From Lysinibacillus odysseyi 34hs-1 = NBRC 100172 (lineage in GTDB: Bacteria; Bacillota; Bacilli; Bacillales_A; Planococcaceae), in NCBI RefSeq assembly GCF_001591965.1, contig NZ_BCVX01000016.1, forward strand, positions 1 through 64,000: a stretch of 64,000 nt of DNA. The letters are read 5' to 3'. The position numbers were made by a program, and so were the translations under genes. Positions within the stretch are counted from its first letter, which is position 1; each line of letters begins with the position of its first letter. Shown here one piece after another: positions 27,568 through 37,542 of the stretch. Under the pieces are notes generated by a model. It was not told the origin of the DNA, searched no databases, and worked only from the letters and a program-made list of their open reading frames with translations.

Positions 27568-28068
27568 ATGCTATTATCTGCAGTACCAAATGTAACGAAA
27601 GAAACACTTTCATATAAGGAAGAACATATTCGTACCTTAAAGGGAATTCTCGCAGACCAACTTGAAGATCTTACAGAGTTAAGCACGATTATCGGCTATT
27701 TAAAAGGTTTTAAAGACGTAGGGATCGATCGGGCGGAAAAAGGAAAATATAGTGGGAAAATTGAACAAATAGAGGAAAAACAAAAAATCCGTTTTGATAA
27801 AATGGACGAAATGATTAATGAAAACCGCAGAGAAATAAAAAAGGAAAAGACACATGATGGGACAGTCCTGCTGTATGGCAAGGAAGTGCGGAAATTAGAA
27901 GCGGGTCTTCGAACATTGCGTCTGTTTACATGTGATGTCATAAAGATGCTGGCCCCGGATAGTACGATAATGAACCGGGCGGATGACCGGATTGGTTATT
28001 TTGAAAAACGTTCCGCTGCGCTGGAAGTAGAGATGAAAATGATGATGGAAAGGCTGTCTGCCCTATAG
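27568..28068 (+). CDS. Unknown coiled-coil protein
   Basis: A 166-residue, highly charged, all-helical protein with AGGAGG six bases before ATG, so expression is likely. It holds heptad-like stretches (IEQIEEKQKIRFDKMDEMIN; EVRKLEAGLRTLRLF). No signal peptide or membrane helix and no family I recognise. Follows the Sel1 gene by 136 bases and has its own terminator. Confidence 0.7.
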   Translation: MLLSAVPNVTKETLSYKEEHIRTLKGILADQLEDLTELSTIIGYLKGFKDVGIDRAEKGKYSGKIEQIEEKQKIRFDKMDEMINENRREIKKEKTHDGTVLLYGKEVRKLEAGLRTLRLFTCDVIKMLAPDSTIMNRADDRIGYFEKRSAALEVEMKMMMERLSAL

Positions 28069-28077
28069 ATTGAACGA

Positions 28078-28118
28078 GCTGCCTGGAAAGTAAATACTTT
28101 CTAGGCGGCCCTTTTTTT
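28078..28118 (+). terminator. Terminator after the coiled-coil gene
   Basis: GCTGCCTGGAAAG pairs with CTTTCTAGGCGGC, followed by a T-run. The next 350 bases up to 28465 are AT-rich leader sequence of the HemAT gene; apart from a 13-codon frame at 28212 I see nothing in them. Confidence 0.85.
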
Positions 28119-28465
28119 ATCCGGTAAATAGTTTTGCAAATGGCATACTGTTTCGGGAAGGTACAAATCAGCATACTACTATACTCTCAGATCGAAAAGG
28201 GAGCGCTTAAAATGAATGTTAAGATGCCGTGTTTTATGAGATGGTTCGATTGATATGTGATTTTTTATTTATCTATTTCTAAAGACTTACCTCATGAGTA
28301 TATAGTTGTTAGTAGTATATGCTTAATGGTTGGAATCATTTATGAGTCATCCATAGTATAAGACTATTTCCTTAATTTAACACTAGAGAGCGGATTTGTA
28401 TTGAATTAACGCGAAATCATAGTAATCTTAACTAGTATGTAAATTCTATGAAAGTGGTGTACTGT

Positions 28466-29758
28466 ATGTTATTTAAAAAAACATCACAACCAGAGCGTCT
28501 CAATATAGATTCCAGGCACGTGAAAATTCAAATTGGCAATCAGCCGAAAGTAAAAAAGCAGCTCGCTATGCTCATGCTGACAGAAACGGATTTAAAATAT
28601 CTTCAGGCATTCCAGCCATATATCAAAGAACATATTGATGAAATCGTAAACGAATTTTACAAGGCTTTGCAGATAGAGCCAAAGCTTTTAGAGATCATTG
28701 ATCATCACAGTACAATCGAGCGGCTTAAAGTTACATTAAAAACACATATTTATGAAATGTTCAGCGGTATCATTGACACGGAGTTTCTCCAAAAGCGAGA
28801 GAGAATTGCGAGAGTTCATGTCCATATCGGCTTACCTACACAGTGGTATCTTGCAGCATTTCAAAATTTAAATGTATCTTTTATGGAATATGTTAAATTG
28901 TATATTCCTCATATAGAAGATCAGTTTTCCATATTGGCAGCTATTTCAAAAGTTTTAAACTTGGAGCAGCAGTTGGTATTGGAAGCATTTGAAGCCTATG
29001 TAGCAAATTCAAAACGCACAGATGAAGAGCAAAAACGGGAAATAGGCCATGCGATTATTGATTCCTCTGAAAACCTCGCTTATATTGCCGACCAAACAAA
29101 TGCAGCGTATCAACAGCTCATTATACAAATGGAGGAGCTTACGTCGCATGCAAAGCGGGCGGGAGATATTTCGACAGGTACGGAACAGCAGGCTCTTGAA
29201 GGACAAGGACAAATGCTAGCCCAATCTCGAAATATGGAAACCATTACTTCTTCCGTAGTGGAAATTACACAAGATATTGACCGATTGACAGAAATGACAA
29301 AGCAAATGGAAAGTGTAATGGCAATTGTAATGAGCATTGCTACGCAGACAAACTTATTAGCACTGAATGCTTCCATTGAGGCAGCACGTGCGGGCGAGGC
29401 AGGAAAAGGCTTTGCTGTCGTCGCGAATGAAGTAAGAAAACTGGCAGAACAGACAAAATCGTCAACAGATACAGTAAGGGAATTGCTCCATGGTACAAAT
29501 GAACGTACAGCTAAATTAGAAGGGTCCCTCAATCATATTCAGGAGGCTGTGCAATTTGGCAGCGAGGAGATGATGCAGACAGAGCAGAAATTTTCGCATA
29601 TTCTGCAATCAGTACGTGAGACGAAAATGCAAAATAATTTAATCGAACAGGAAATCGTTCTCCTAGGACAAGGAATTGATCAATTGTCCTCTTCATTTGA
29701 AAAAGTAGCATATTCAGCAGAGGAATTGTCCGGTATTTCTCGTGAGTTAAGTAAATAA
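28466..29758 (+). CDS. hemAT: HemAT-type globin-coupled aerotaxis transducer
   Basis: A 430-residue soluble chemoreceptor. An N-terminal sensor globin (about 20-180) binds heme; the proximal His is in [16 protein letters not shown] (about His118). A methyl-accepting signalling domain follows (about 240-430) with the CheA/CheW tip [20 protein letters not shown] and [15 protein letters not shown]. No membrane helices, as in B. subtilis HemAT, which senses oxygen. I chose ATG 28466 (AAGTGGTG seven bases upstream) over ATG 28448. Confidence 0.93.
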   Translation: MLFKKTSQPERLNIDSRHVKIQIGNQPKVKKQLAMLMLTETDLKYLQAFQPYIKEHIDEIVNEFYKALQIEPKLLEIIDHHSTIERLKVTLKTHIYEMFSGIIDTEFLQKRERIARVHVHIGLPTQWYLAAFQNLNVSFMEYVKLYIPHIEDQFSILAAISKVLNLEQQLVLEAFEAYVANSKRTDEEQKREIGHAIIDSSENLAYIADQTNAAYQQLIIQMEELTSHAKRAGDISTGTEQQALEGQGQMLAQSRNMETITSSVVEITQDIDRLTEMTKQMESVMAIVMSIATQTNLLALNASIEAARAGEAGKGFAVVANEVRKLAEQTKSSTDTVRELLHGTNERTAKLEGSLNHIQEAVQFGSEEMMQTEQKFSHILQSVRETKMQNNLIEQEIVLLGQGIDQLSSSFEKVAYSAEELSGISRELSK

Positions 29759-29792
29759 TTGACGTCTTGGGGGGACCCTCGGGGAATTAGTT

Positions 29793-29828
29793 GAAGTATC
29801 CTATCTTATCGAAGGATGCTTTTTTCTT
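29793..29828 (+). terminator. Terminator after hemAT
   Basis: AAGTATCC pairs with GGATGCTT (one G-U), then TTTTTT. Confidence 0.7.
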
Positions 29829-29914
29829 TATTTTGTAATACAACGTCCACGTATTCAAATAGAAAAACGTTTATACTAAAGGCAGGTTATTTCGAACGTA
29901 TAGGAGATGTATAT

Positions 29915-31303
29915 ATGAAAACAGTTGTAGTCATAGGCGGCGGAATTACAGGTCTTTGTACAATGCATTATGTAAAGCGTCAAATGAATGAAAAAGGCAT
30001 CGAGGCCAATTTAATTTTAATGGAGCGTAATGAATACCTTGGCGGTAAAATCCATTCAGCGCATGAAAAAGGCTTTATTATGGAGACAGGAGCTGACTCC
30101 ATTGTAGCGCGTCATCCAGGTGTGCTTGAACTGGTTAGGGAGCTGGACTTTGAATCGGAGCTTGTTTATAACGAAACAGGTATATCTTATATTCATACGA
30201 ATAATGAATTGCATGCCATACCAGCCGGATCAACGTTTGGCATCCCGATGAGTGTGGACTCGCTGCAGGCTAGTACACTCATTTCGGAGGAAGGGAAGGC
30301 ACGGGCTCTTAAAGATTTGGAATTGCCGAATACGGATTTTACGAAAGAAAGCTCAATTGGGGAATTTCTTGAGTATTTTCTAGGAGAGGAGATTGTAAAG
30401 AAACAAATCGCTCCGGTGTTGGCTGGTGTTTACTCCGGTAATCTTTATCAATTATCCCTTGCCTCTACGCTTCCTTATCTTGTTGATTATAAAAATGAAT
30501 ACGGCAGTATTATAAAAGGATTTGAAGCGAACCGGGAGCAATTTGAAAAGGCAGCAAACAAAAAATTTATCTCCTTCCGAAATGGTCTCTCCTCATTAAT
30601 CGATCGCCTGGAAGCGAGTCTGCCCGAAGTAAACTTTATGAAAAACACGGAAATTCATAGTGTAATAAAGGAAGGGGATCGCTATAAGGTTAGTGCCGGT
30701 GAACAGGTGATTACAGCAGATATTGTAGTGCTTGCTGTACCGAATACAACAGTTCAACAAGTATTGGCTGATGAAAAATTGAAAAGAAACTTGAAACGTT
30801 TTACTACGGCTTCGGCTATTACATTGTATGTCGGCTTTGATGTACCGGACAGCATATTACCGGCAGACGGCACAGGCTTTATTGTCTCTGAGAATAGTGA
30901 TTTAGCATGTGATGCTTCCACTTGGACAAGCCGTAAATGGAAGCATACATCGCGTGAGGGAAACTTACTTGTGCGGCTTTTCTATAAAAACGTTAATCCT
31001 CGTTATGAGGAGCTTGCTGCTATGACGGATGAAGAATTGGTTGAAGTAGCACTCAATGATGTAAAGATGAGCCTCGGAATCGAAGAGGAGCCGACAGTAA
31101 TAAATGTCACGAAATGGATCCATCAAATGCCGCGTTATGATTTAGCCCATAATGAAGCATTATCAGCGGTAGTGAGTGATTTAGAGAATTACTATCCGAA
31201 CTTGCTGCTTGCAGGCTGCTCCTATTTTGGAGTAGGAATTGGGGCGTGTATACAAAATGGTAAGAATACAGCCGATCGTATTATAGCAGCTTTGGCAAAA
31301 TAA
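29915..31303 (+). CDS. cgoX: Coproporphyrinogen III oxidase (coproporphyrin-forming), CgoX/HemY
   Basis: A 462-residue FAD enzyme. The dinucleotide-binding motif VVVIGGGITGLCTMHYV opens the protein, ERNEYLGGKIHS follows, and GCSYFGVGIGACIQNGKNTA near the end closes the FAD site. In Firmicutes this family oxidises coproporphyrinogen III to coproporphyrin III in the coproporphyrin-dependent heme pathway. GGAGATG lies before ATG 29915; the frame continues upstream to 29816 but without a start signal. Monocistronic here, away from other heme genes. Confidence 0.92.
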   Translation: MKTVVVIGGGITGLCTMHYVKRQMNEKGIEANLILMERNEYLGGKIHSAHEKGFIMETGADSIVARHPGVLELVRELDFESELVYNETGISYIHTNNELHAIPAGSTFGIPMSVDSLQASTLISEEGKARALKDLELPNTDFTKESSIGEFLEYFLGEEIVKKQIAPVLAGVYSGNLYQLSLASTLPYLVDYKNEYGSIIKGFEANREQFEKAANKKFISFRNGLSSLIDRLEASLPEVNFMKNTEIHSVIKEGDRYKVSAGEQVITADIVVLAVPNTTVQQVLADEKLKRNLKRFTTASAITLYVGFDVPDSILPADGTGFIVSENSDLACDASTWTSRKWKHTSREGNLLVRLFYKNVNPRYEELAAMTDEELVEVALNDVKMSLGIEEEPTVINVTKWIHQMPRYDLAHNEALSAVVSDLENYYPNLLLAGCSYFGVGIGACIQNGKNTADRIIAALAK

Positions 31304-31309
31304 TGAGCG

Positions 31310-31336
31310 GCAGCTTCCTCTACTAGAGGAAGCTGC
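31310..31336. terminator. Hairpin after cgoX
   Basis: GCAGCTTCCTCT pairs with AGAGGAAGCTGC around three bases. There is no T-run, so termination is likely weak. Confidence 0.5.
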
Positions 31337-31386
31337 GTTATGACGGAAAAAGCAGCGTTTTTCCTGAAAAGCACGTTAATTCACCT

Positions 31387-31400
31387 TGAAAACGTTTACT
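31387..31400 (+). promoter_or_regulatory. Candidate cre (CcpA) site
   Basis: TGAAAACGTTTACT fits the cre consensus TGWAARCGYTWNCW at every position. It lies 14 bases before the -35 box of the methionine operon. Confidence 0.45.
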
Positions 31401-31413
31401 ATAGCAAAACGTC

Positions 31414-31442
31414 TTGACGTCTCTTTCAGATAACGTTATGAT
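31414..31442 (+). promoter_or_regulatory. Promoter of the S-box operon
   Basis: TTGACG (31414-31419), 17 bases, TATGAT (31437-31442). Transcription would start about 25 bases before the riboswitch. Confidence 0.75.
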
Positions 31443-31474
31443 TCTTTTAATTGTTGACAAAATTCAATATATTT

Positions 31475-31576
31475 CTTATCAAGAGAAGCTGAGGGACTGG
31501 CCCGAGGAAGCTTCAGCAACCAGCTGTAAAGTCAGGTGCTAAATCCAGCCGGCAAATTGCCGAAAGATGAGAAGGG
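31475..31576 (+). promoter_or_regulatory. SAM-I (S-box) riboswitch
   Basis: Canonical blocks in order: CTTATCAAGAGAAGC, GAGGGACTGGCCCGA, GCTTCAGCAACC, GGTGCTAAATCC and GCCGAAAGATGAGA. By established knowledge SAM binding stabilises the aptamer and lets the following terminator form. Confidence 0.96.
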
Positions 31577-31587
31577 ACTGCATTTTT

Positions 31588-31620
31588 TAGCCTTCTTATT
31601 ATAAAGAAGGCTTTTTCTTT
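31588..31620 (+). terminator. S-box controlled terminator
   Basis: AGCCTTCTT pairs with AAGAAGGCT, followed by TTTTCTTTT. Confidence 0.88.
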
Positions 31621-31674
31621 TAGATAAAAATAACTGAAAAATTTTGCAATTCGGTTAAAGAAAAGAGGGGTAAC

Positions 31675-33516
31675 ATGGGATTGCTTGAAGCTTTGAAAAC
31701 ACGTATCTTAACAGCAGACGGGGCAATTGGAACGCTGCTTTATTCATACGGTTTGGACTACTGCCATGAGGAAATGAACGTAACAAAACCGGAAGTGGTG
31801 CAAAAAATCCACGAACAGTATATTGCCGCAGGCGCGGATATTATTCAAACGAATACGTATGGGGCGAATGCAATAAAATTGGCCCGCTACGGCTATGAAG
31901 ACCGAGTCAAGGAGTTCAATGAGGCAGCTGTTAAGTTGGCAAAGGCAGCGGCGGGAGATACGATATTTGTTCTAGGAACAATCGGCGGCATTCGCGGTAT
32001 TCGTAAAAGCGACGCCACACTTGAAGAAATCATCACTGCTGTTTGTGAGCAGGCACGTGTATTGCTTGATGGAGATGTGGATGGTATTTTGTTGGAAACA
32101 TTCTATGATTTTGAGGAAATAGAGGCAGCTGTCAGAGCCGTCCGGGCAATGACGGATAAGCCAGTTATCGCCCAAGTGTCTATGCATGAACCTGGTATTT
32201 TACAGGGAGGTATTTCATTCCGTGCAGCACTGCTGGAGCTTGAGGCTGCCGGAGCTGATATAGTGGGAAGCAACTGCCGCCTTGGCCCGTTTCATACAAT
32301 CCAAGCATTTGAAAAAGTAGATCTTCCGAAAAGAGCTTATTTATCAGCCTATCCAAATGCTTCCCTTTTAGATGTTGAGGATGGCCGTGTTGTTTATGAG
32401 TCTGAGGCAGACTATTTCGCACGGGCAGCAGAAGAGCTGGTCAAGCAGGGAGTCCGCTTGATAGGCGGCTGCTGTGGGACGACACCGAAGCATATTGAAG
32501 CGGCCAAAAAACGGCTGTCCAAGCTTACACCACTGTTGGAAAAAGAAACAAAACCGGCAACGACTGAATTCGTTCGTATCCCGGAGCCGCCAAAATATGA
32601 ACCGCTGCATATGAAAGCAAGGCGTGAGCGTTCGGTCATTGTAGAGCTAGATACACCTCGCCATCTGGAAATAGACGGATTCATAAAAGGGGCAAGAGAA
32701 TTATACGAAAATGGAGCAGATGTCATTATGATGGCAGATAATTCACTGGCATCTCCAAGGATTAGTAATATTGCGATGGCATCTATCCTTATAAGGGAAG
32801 GGATACGTGCTTTGCCGCATATTACATGCCGGGATCGGAACTTGATCGGCCTTCAATCACATTTAATGGGGCTGGATGCCTTGGAACTGCATGATATTTT
32901 GGTTGTGACGGGCGACCCGACAAAAGTAGGGGATTTCCCAGGGGCAACTAGCGTGTATGATGTTTCTTCCATGGAATTGATATCGCTCATTAAACAATTG
33001 AATGAAGGAATTTCATTCTCCGGTAAACCGCTTCGCAAGCAAGCTACTTTCTCAGTAGCCGGTGCTTTTAACCCAAACGTAAGGGTAGTAGATCGTGCTG
33101 TTGCACGGCTTGAAAAAAAACTAGAGCATGGCTGTGACTATTTCATCTCTCAGCCAGTTTACTCAAAGGAAAAAATAATGGAAATTTACGAGGCGACCAA
33201 GCATTTAGACGCCCCGATTTATATCGGTATTATGCCTTTGACATCCTTTAGGAGTGCGGAGTTCCTGCATCATGAAGTGCCGGGAATCAAGCTCTCTGCT
33301 GAAGTGCTGGCCCGTATGGAAGCGTGTGGGGAAGATAAGGCAAAGGCAGCGGAAGAAGGAGTGGCCATTGCAAAAGAGCTGCTTGAAACAGCATGCGAAT
33401 ATTTCAATGGAATTTATTTAATTACACCATTTTTGCGATACGATATGACCCTGCAGCTGATGGACTATGTAAAAGAATTAGATGCACAGTATAAAGGAGT
33501 ACAGACAAATGCTTAA
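31675..33516 (+). CDS. yitJ: Bifunctional homocysteine S-methyltransferase / methylene-THF reductase (YitJ type)
   Basis: A 613-residue fusion. The N-terminal barrel (1-300) is a homocysteine methyltransferase with the zinc-binding GGCCGTTP (about residues 264-271) and the upstream Cys in GSNCRLGP. The C-terminal barrel (about 315-610) is a MetF-like flavin reductase (ALPHITCRDRN, VTGDPTKVGDFPGATSVYDV, FISQPVYSKE). It can make 5-methyl-THF, the methyl donor for the next gene. AGAGGGG precedes ATG. Controlled by the S-box and overlapping metH by eight bases. Confidence 0.93.
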   Translation: MGLLEALKTRILTADGAIGTLLYSYGLDYCHEEMNVTKPEVVQKIHEQYIAAGADIIQTNTYGANAIKLARYGYEDRVKEFNEAAVKLAKAAAGDTIFVLGTIGGIRGIRKSDATLEEIITAVCEQARVLLDGDVDGILLETFYDFEEIEAAVRAVRAMTDKPVIAQVSMHEPGILQGGISFRAALLELEAAGADIVGSNCRLGPFHTIQAFEKVDLPKRAYLSAYPNASLLDVEDGRVVYESEADYFARAAEELVKQGVRLIGGCCGTTPKHIEAAKKRLSKLTPLLEKETKPATTEFVRIPEPPKYEPLHMKARRERSVIVELDTPRHLEIDGFIKGARELYENGADVIMMADNSLASPRISNIAMASILIREGIRALPHITCRDRNLIGLQSHLMGLDALELHDILVVTGDPTKVGDFPGATSVYDVSSMELISLIKQLNEGISFSGKPLRKQATFSVAGAFNPNVRVVDRAVARLEKKLEHGCDYFISQPVYSKEKIMEIYEATKHLDAPIYIGIMPLTSFRSAEFLHHEVPGIKLSAEVLARMEACGEDKAKAAEEGVAIAKELLETACEYFNGIYLITPFLRYDMTLQLMDYVKELDAQYKGVQTNA

Positions 33517-36500
33517 TCACCCAATTTATGAGCAGCTTGAAAAACGGATATTAATCATTGACGGTGCAATGGGTACAATGCTGCAAAACGAGCAATTGAC
33601 GCCGGATGACTTCGGGGGAGAAGAGCTCGATGGCTGTAATGAAAATCTTGTCCTTACACGCCCTGATGTGATAAAAAAAGTACACCGCGCCTATTTGGAA
33701 GCAGGAGCCGATATTATCTGTACCAATACATTCGGCGGAACACCGCTTGTACTAAATGAGTACGGGCTTGGTCATAAAGCAGAAGAGATCAATATCCGCG
33801 CTGTGGAATTAGCGAAAGCTGTAGCAGAGGAGTTTTCAACTGCGGAATGGCCCCGTTTTGTCGCCGGAGCTATGGGGCCAACAACAAAGACGCTTTCGGT
33901 AACAGGCGGTATCACATTTGAGGAGCTGGAAGAAAACTTTTATCAGCAGGCGCATGCGCTTATTCGAGGCGGCGCAGATCTTATCTTGCTAGAAACGAGC
34001 CAGGATATGCTGAATGTAAAGTCAGCAACAATCGGTATTAGACGTGCGTTTGAAGAACTGGACAGAGAGCTGCCGGTCATGATTTCCGGAACAATTGAAC
34101 CGATGGGCACGACGCTTGCCGGTCAGTCCATCGAAGCGTTCTATATTTCGATTGAACATATTAATCCATTATCAGTAGGCTTGAATTGTGCCACAGGTCC
34201 GGAATTTATGACAGATCATATTCGTTCATTATCTGAGCTGGCGACAAGTTATGTCAGCTGCTATCCAAATGCGGGTCTTCCTGATGAAGAAGGCTGCTAT
34301 CATGAGACACCGGATTCGCTTTCTAAAAAGCTGAAGGGCTTTGCAGACAAGGGCTGGCTGAACATCGTGGGAGGCTGCTGCGGCACAACCCCTGCCCATA
34401 TTGCCGCTATCCGTGAGGCTGTAGAAGGGTACACGCCTCGCCAGCGACCAGGGCATACCCATGGCCACGTCGTATCGGGGATTGAACCGCTGCAGTATGA
34501 CGATTCCATGCGGCCGCTCTTTATCGGGGAGCGAACAAATGTAATCGGCTCTCGTAAATTCAAGCAATTGATTATTGACGGCAAGTTTGAAGAGGCAGCC
34601 GAAATTGCACGTGCCCAAGTAAAAAACGGAGCACACGTTGTAGATATCTGTCTGGCGAACCCTGACCGGGATGAAGTAGAGGATATGCGCCGATTTATGC
34701 CAGAAGTCGTAAAGAAAGTAAAGGTGCCGATTGTCATTGATTCAACGGATGAAAAAGTAATGGAGGAAGCGTTGAAGTTCTGCCAAGGAAAAGCTATCAT
34801 TAACTCCATTAACTTAGAGGACGGAGAAGAACGGTTCGATGCCGTTATGCCGCTTGTGAAAAAATACGGGGCATCTGTAGTAGTCGGAACAATTGATGAA
34901 ATAGGGATGGCTGTATCACGTGAACGCAAATTAGAAGTAGCTGAACGTTCCTACAGGCTGCTGACGGAAAAATGGGGGCTGGCACCTGAGGATATTATTT
35001 TTGATCCTCTTATGTTTCCGGTTGGTACCGGGGATGAGCAATATATTGGTGCAGCCGAGGAGACAATTGAAGGCATACGACTAATCAAGGAAAAACTACC
35101 TCGTACATTGACGGTACTTGGTGTTAGTAATATTTCGTTCGGTTTGCCACCTGTCGGCAGGGAAGTATTGAATGCGGTTTATTTGTATCATTGTACACAG
35201 GCAGGCCTGGATTATGCCATTGTCAATACAGAAAAGCTGGAACGTTATGCCTCTATTCCGTCAGAGGAAATTAAACTGGCAAATGACCTGATTTTCCATA
35301 CAAACGATCAAACGTTAGCTGATTTTACAGAGTTTTACCGTGATAAAAAGAAAGAAAAAACAGCCGTATCTTTACCTGAGACAGTAGAAGGACGTCTAGC
35401 CTACTACATATTAGAAGGAACGAAGGAAGGGCTGATCGATGATTTAAATCAAGCACGGGAAATATTTGATACACCGCTTGATATTATTAACGGACCGCTG
35501 ATGGACGGGATGGCCGAAGTAGGACGTCTATTTAACGATAATCAGCTGATTGTTGCGGAAGTACTGCAATCTGCCGGTGTCATGAAGGCAGCGGTAAGCC
35601 ACCTTGAGCAGTTCATGGAAAAATCCGATGAATCTGCAAGCAAAGGTAAAATGGTATTGGCTACGGTAAAAGGGGATGTTCATGATATCGGGAAAAATTT
35701 AGTCGATATCATTCTTTCGAACAATGGATTTAAAGTAGTCGATTTAGGCATCAAAGTCACGCCTGCGGAATTAATTGAGGCAATCCGCAGGGAAAAGCCG
35801 GACTTTGTAGGTTTGTCAGGTTTGCTTGTTAAGTCTGCACAGCAGATGGTATTGACCGCCCAAGACTTTAAAGAAGCAGACATTAATATTCCGATCATGG
35901 TAGGGGGTGCTGCTCTTTCCCGCCGTTTTACAGAAACAAAAATTGCTCCAAACTACGACGGACCTGTCATTTATTCAAAAGATGCAATGGAAGGGTTAGG
36001 GGTAGCGAACCGTCTCGTCAATCCAACAGAGCGGGTGAAGCTTAAAGAGGAATTGAGGGCATCCATTGAAAAACGGCTGGAGACAGATAGCAAACGCTCT
36101 CAGCAACCGGTGGCCACAATGGAAAAACCGGTCCGTACAGTGGCGGATGCTCCCGTTTTTGAGCCGAAGGACCTTGTACGCCATGTAAAGCGCGATTATG
36201 CAGTGGGCCATTTATATCCTTACGTAAATATGCGTACATTAATCGGACATCATTTAGGGTTTAAGGCAAATGTAGAAAAGGCGATTGCCGAAGGTGAAGA
36301 GCGTGCCGTACAGCTGAAGGAGCTTGTCGACAGTTACTTGAATGATACGGTATTAAAGCCGTCCGGTATGTATCAATTCTTTAAGGCGCAAGCAGATGGC
36401 GATGATGTGATTGTCTATGCAGGAGATGGCATAACGGAAATAGAGCGCTTTACCTTCCCACGTCAGGCAAAAGCACCACATCTATGCCTTGCAGACTTCT

Positions 36501-36934
36501 TAAAAACAAAGGAATCCGGTGAAATGGACTATATTGCGCTGATGGTTGTAACAGCAGGCCACGGGGTATCGGAAAAGGCACGTATCCTAAAAGAAGAGGG
36601 GAAATTCCTCGAAAGCCATGCCCTTCAGGCAACGGCACTGGAGCTTGCCGAAGGATTCGCAGAGCGTATCCATCAGGAAATACGTGACCAATGGGGCTTC
36701 CCAGATGGAGTGGATTTCACAATGCGGGAACGTTTTGCAGCAAAATACCAAGGACAGCGCTTCAGCTTTGGCTATCCAGCATGTCCGAACTTGGAAGACC
36801 AGGAAAAGCTGTTTAAGCTGTTAAAGCCGGAGGACATTGGTGTCCACTTAACGGAAGGGTTTATGATGGAGCCTGAGGCGAGTGTCTCCGCTATTGTTTT
36901 TGCTCATCCCGATGCAAGATATTTTAATGTATAA
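33509..36934 (+). CDS. metH: Cobalamin-dependent methionine synthase MetH
   Basis: A 1141-residue four-module enzyme of normal length. Homocysteine domain (about 1-325, zinc site VGGCCGTTP near 287); methyl-THF domain (about 335-610, FIGERTNVIGSRKFK); B12 domain (about 630-870, DVHDIGKN near 722 with the cobalt-ligating His); AdoMet reactivation domain (about 880-1141, RFSFGYPACPN). AAAGGAG selects ATG 33509 rather than an in-frame ATG inside yitJ. Coupling to yitJ means one operon makes methyl-THF and uses it. Cobalamin must be made or imported by the cell. Confidence 0.96.
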   Translation: MLNHPIYEQLEKRILIIDGAMGTMLQNEQLTPDDFGGEELDGCNENLVLTRPDVIKKVHRAYLEAGADIICTNTFGGTPLVLNEYGLGHKAEEINIRAVELAKAVAEEFSTAEWPRFVAGAMGPTTKTLSVTGGITFEELEENFYQQAHALIRGGADLILLETSQDMLNVKSATIGIRRAFEELDRELPVMISGTIEPMGTTLAGQSIEAFYISIEHINPLSVGLNCATGPEFMTDHIRSLSELATSYVSCYPNAGLPDEEGCYHETPDSLSKKLKGFADKGWLNIVGGCCGTTPAHIAAIREAVEGYTPRQRPGHTHGHVVSGIEPLQYDDSMRPLFIGERTNVIGSRKFKQLIIDGKFEEAAEIARAQVKNGAHVVDICLANPDRDEVEDMRRFMPEVVKKVKVPIVIDSTDEKVMEEALKFCQGKAIINSINLEDGEERFDAVMPLVKKYGASVVVGTIDEIGMAVSRERKLEVAERSYRLLTEKWGLAPEDIIFDPLMFPVGTGDEQYIGAAEETIEGIRLIKEKLPRTLTVLGVSNISFGLPPVGREVLNAVYLYHCTQAGLDYAIVNTEKLERYASIPSEEIKLANDLIFHTNDQTLADFTEFYRDKKKEKTAVSLPETVEGRLAYYILEGTKEGLIDDLNQAREIFDTPLDIINGPLMDGMAEVGRLFNDNQLIVAEVLQSAGVMKAAVSHLEQFMEKSDESASKGKMVLATVKGDVHDIGKNLVDIILSNNGFKVVDLGIKVTPAELIEAIRREKPDFVGLSGLLVKSAQQMVLTAQDFKEADINIPIMVGGAALSRRFTETKIAPNYDGPVIYSKDAMEGLGVANRLVNPTERVKLKEELRASIEKRLETDSKRSQQPVATMEKPVRTVADAPVFEPKDLVRHVKRDYAVGHLYPYVNMRTLIGHHLGFKANVEKAIAEGEERAVQLKELVDSYLNDTVLKPSGMYQFFKAQADGDDVIVYAGDGITEIERFTFPRQAKAPHLCLADFLKTKESGEMDYIALMVVTAGHGVSEKARILKEEGKFLESHALQATALELAEGFAERIHQEIRDQWGFPDGVDFTMRERFAAKYQGQRFSFGYPACPNLEDQEKLFKLLKPEDIGVHLTEGFMMEPEASVSAIVFAHPDARYFNV

Positions 36935-36944
36935 TAAATACCAC

Positions 36945-36971
36945 TGCTCCTGCTTTTGCAGGAGCCTTTTT
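36945..36971 (+). terminator. Terminator after metH
   Basis: TGCTCCTGC/GCAGGAGC-type eight-base stem with a four-T loop, then CTTTTT. Confidence 0.88.
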
Positions 36972-36991
36972 AATAAAAGGAGGAAAAAAGA

Positions 36992-37477
36992 ATGATTAGA
37001 CAAGCAACACATGAAGACATAGCTGATATATTGGAAATTTTTAATTATAACATTCGCCACAGCACTGCGGTTTATTTATATGAAGAACAAACTTTAGAGG
37101 AGAGAATGGAATGGTTTGAGGCAAAGATGAATGCCGGAGAGCCTGTACTCGTCTATGAGGTAGATGGAAAAGTAGGTGGCTATGCTACATACGGCAAATT
37201 CCGTGCATATATCGCGTATCAGTATACAATCGAGAACTCCGTTTATGTGCATGAGGACTTTCAACGGCGAGGTATTGCCAAGGCATTGATGATCCAATTA
37301 ATAGAAGAGGCCAAAAGACAACATTATAAAACAATGATTGCTTGTATTGATGCGAGCAATGATGGCAGTAAGCATATGCATGAAAAGCTAGGCTTTACTT
37401 ACAAAGGTACACTGGAGGAGGTCGGATACAAATTCGATAAATGGCTTAATTTAGACATGTACCAGCTGAAATTGTAA
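36992..37477 (+). CDS. GNAT acetyltransferase, phosphinothricin-acetyltransferase-like (YwnH type)
   Basis: A 161-residue acetyltransferase. IRQATHEDIADILEIFNYNI at the start, the acetyl-CoA loop QRRGIAKALM and ASNDGSKHMHEKLGFTYKGT are typical of the Bar/Pat-YwnH subgroup, which acetylates small amines such as phosphinothricin or methionine sulfoximine. GGAGG lies before ATG. Placed just after metH; the link to methionine metabolism is only suggestive. Confidence 0.85.
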   Translation: MIRQATHEDIADILEIFNYNIRHSTAVYLYEEQTLEERMEWFEAKMNAGEPVLVYEVDGKVGGYATYGKFRAYIAYQYTIENSVYVHEDFQRRGIAKALMIQLIEEAKRQHYKTMIACIDASNDGSKHMHEKLGFTYKGTLEEVGYKFDKWLNLDMYQLKL

Positions 37478-37542
37478 ATAACAAGAAAAATATATACTCC
37501 TTTCTATTTTCAGTATATTATAAAAATATAATAGGGAAGAAA

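Noticed and set aside
28212-28253. 13-residue frame MNVKMPCFMRWFD behind AAGGGAG
   Set aside because: A nice ribosome site and Cys/Trp content suggest a signalling peptide, but it is too short to support without conservation.
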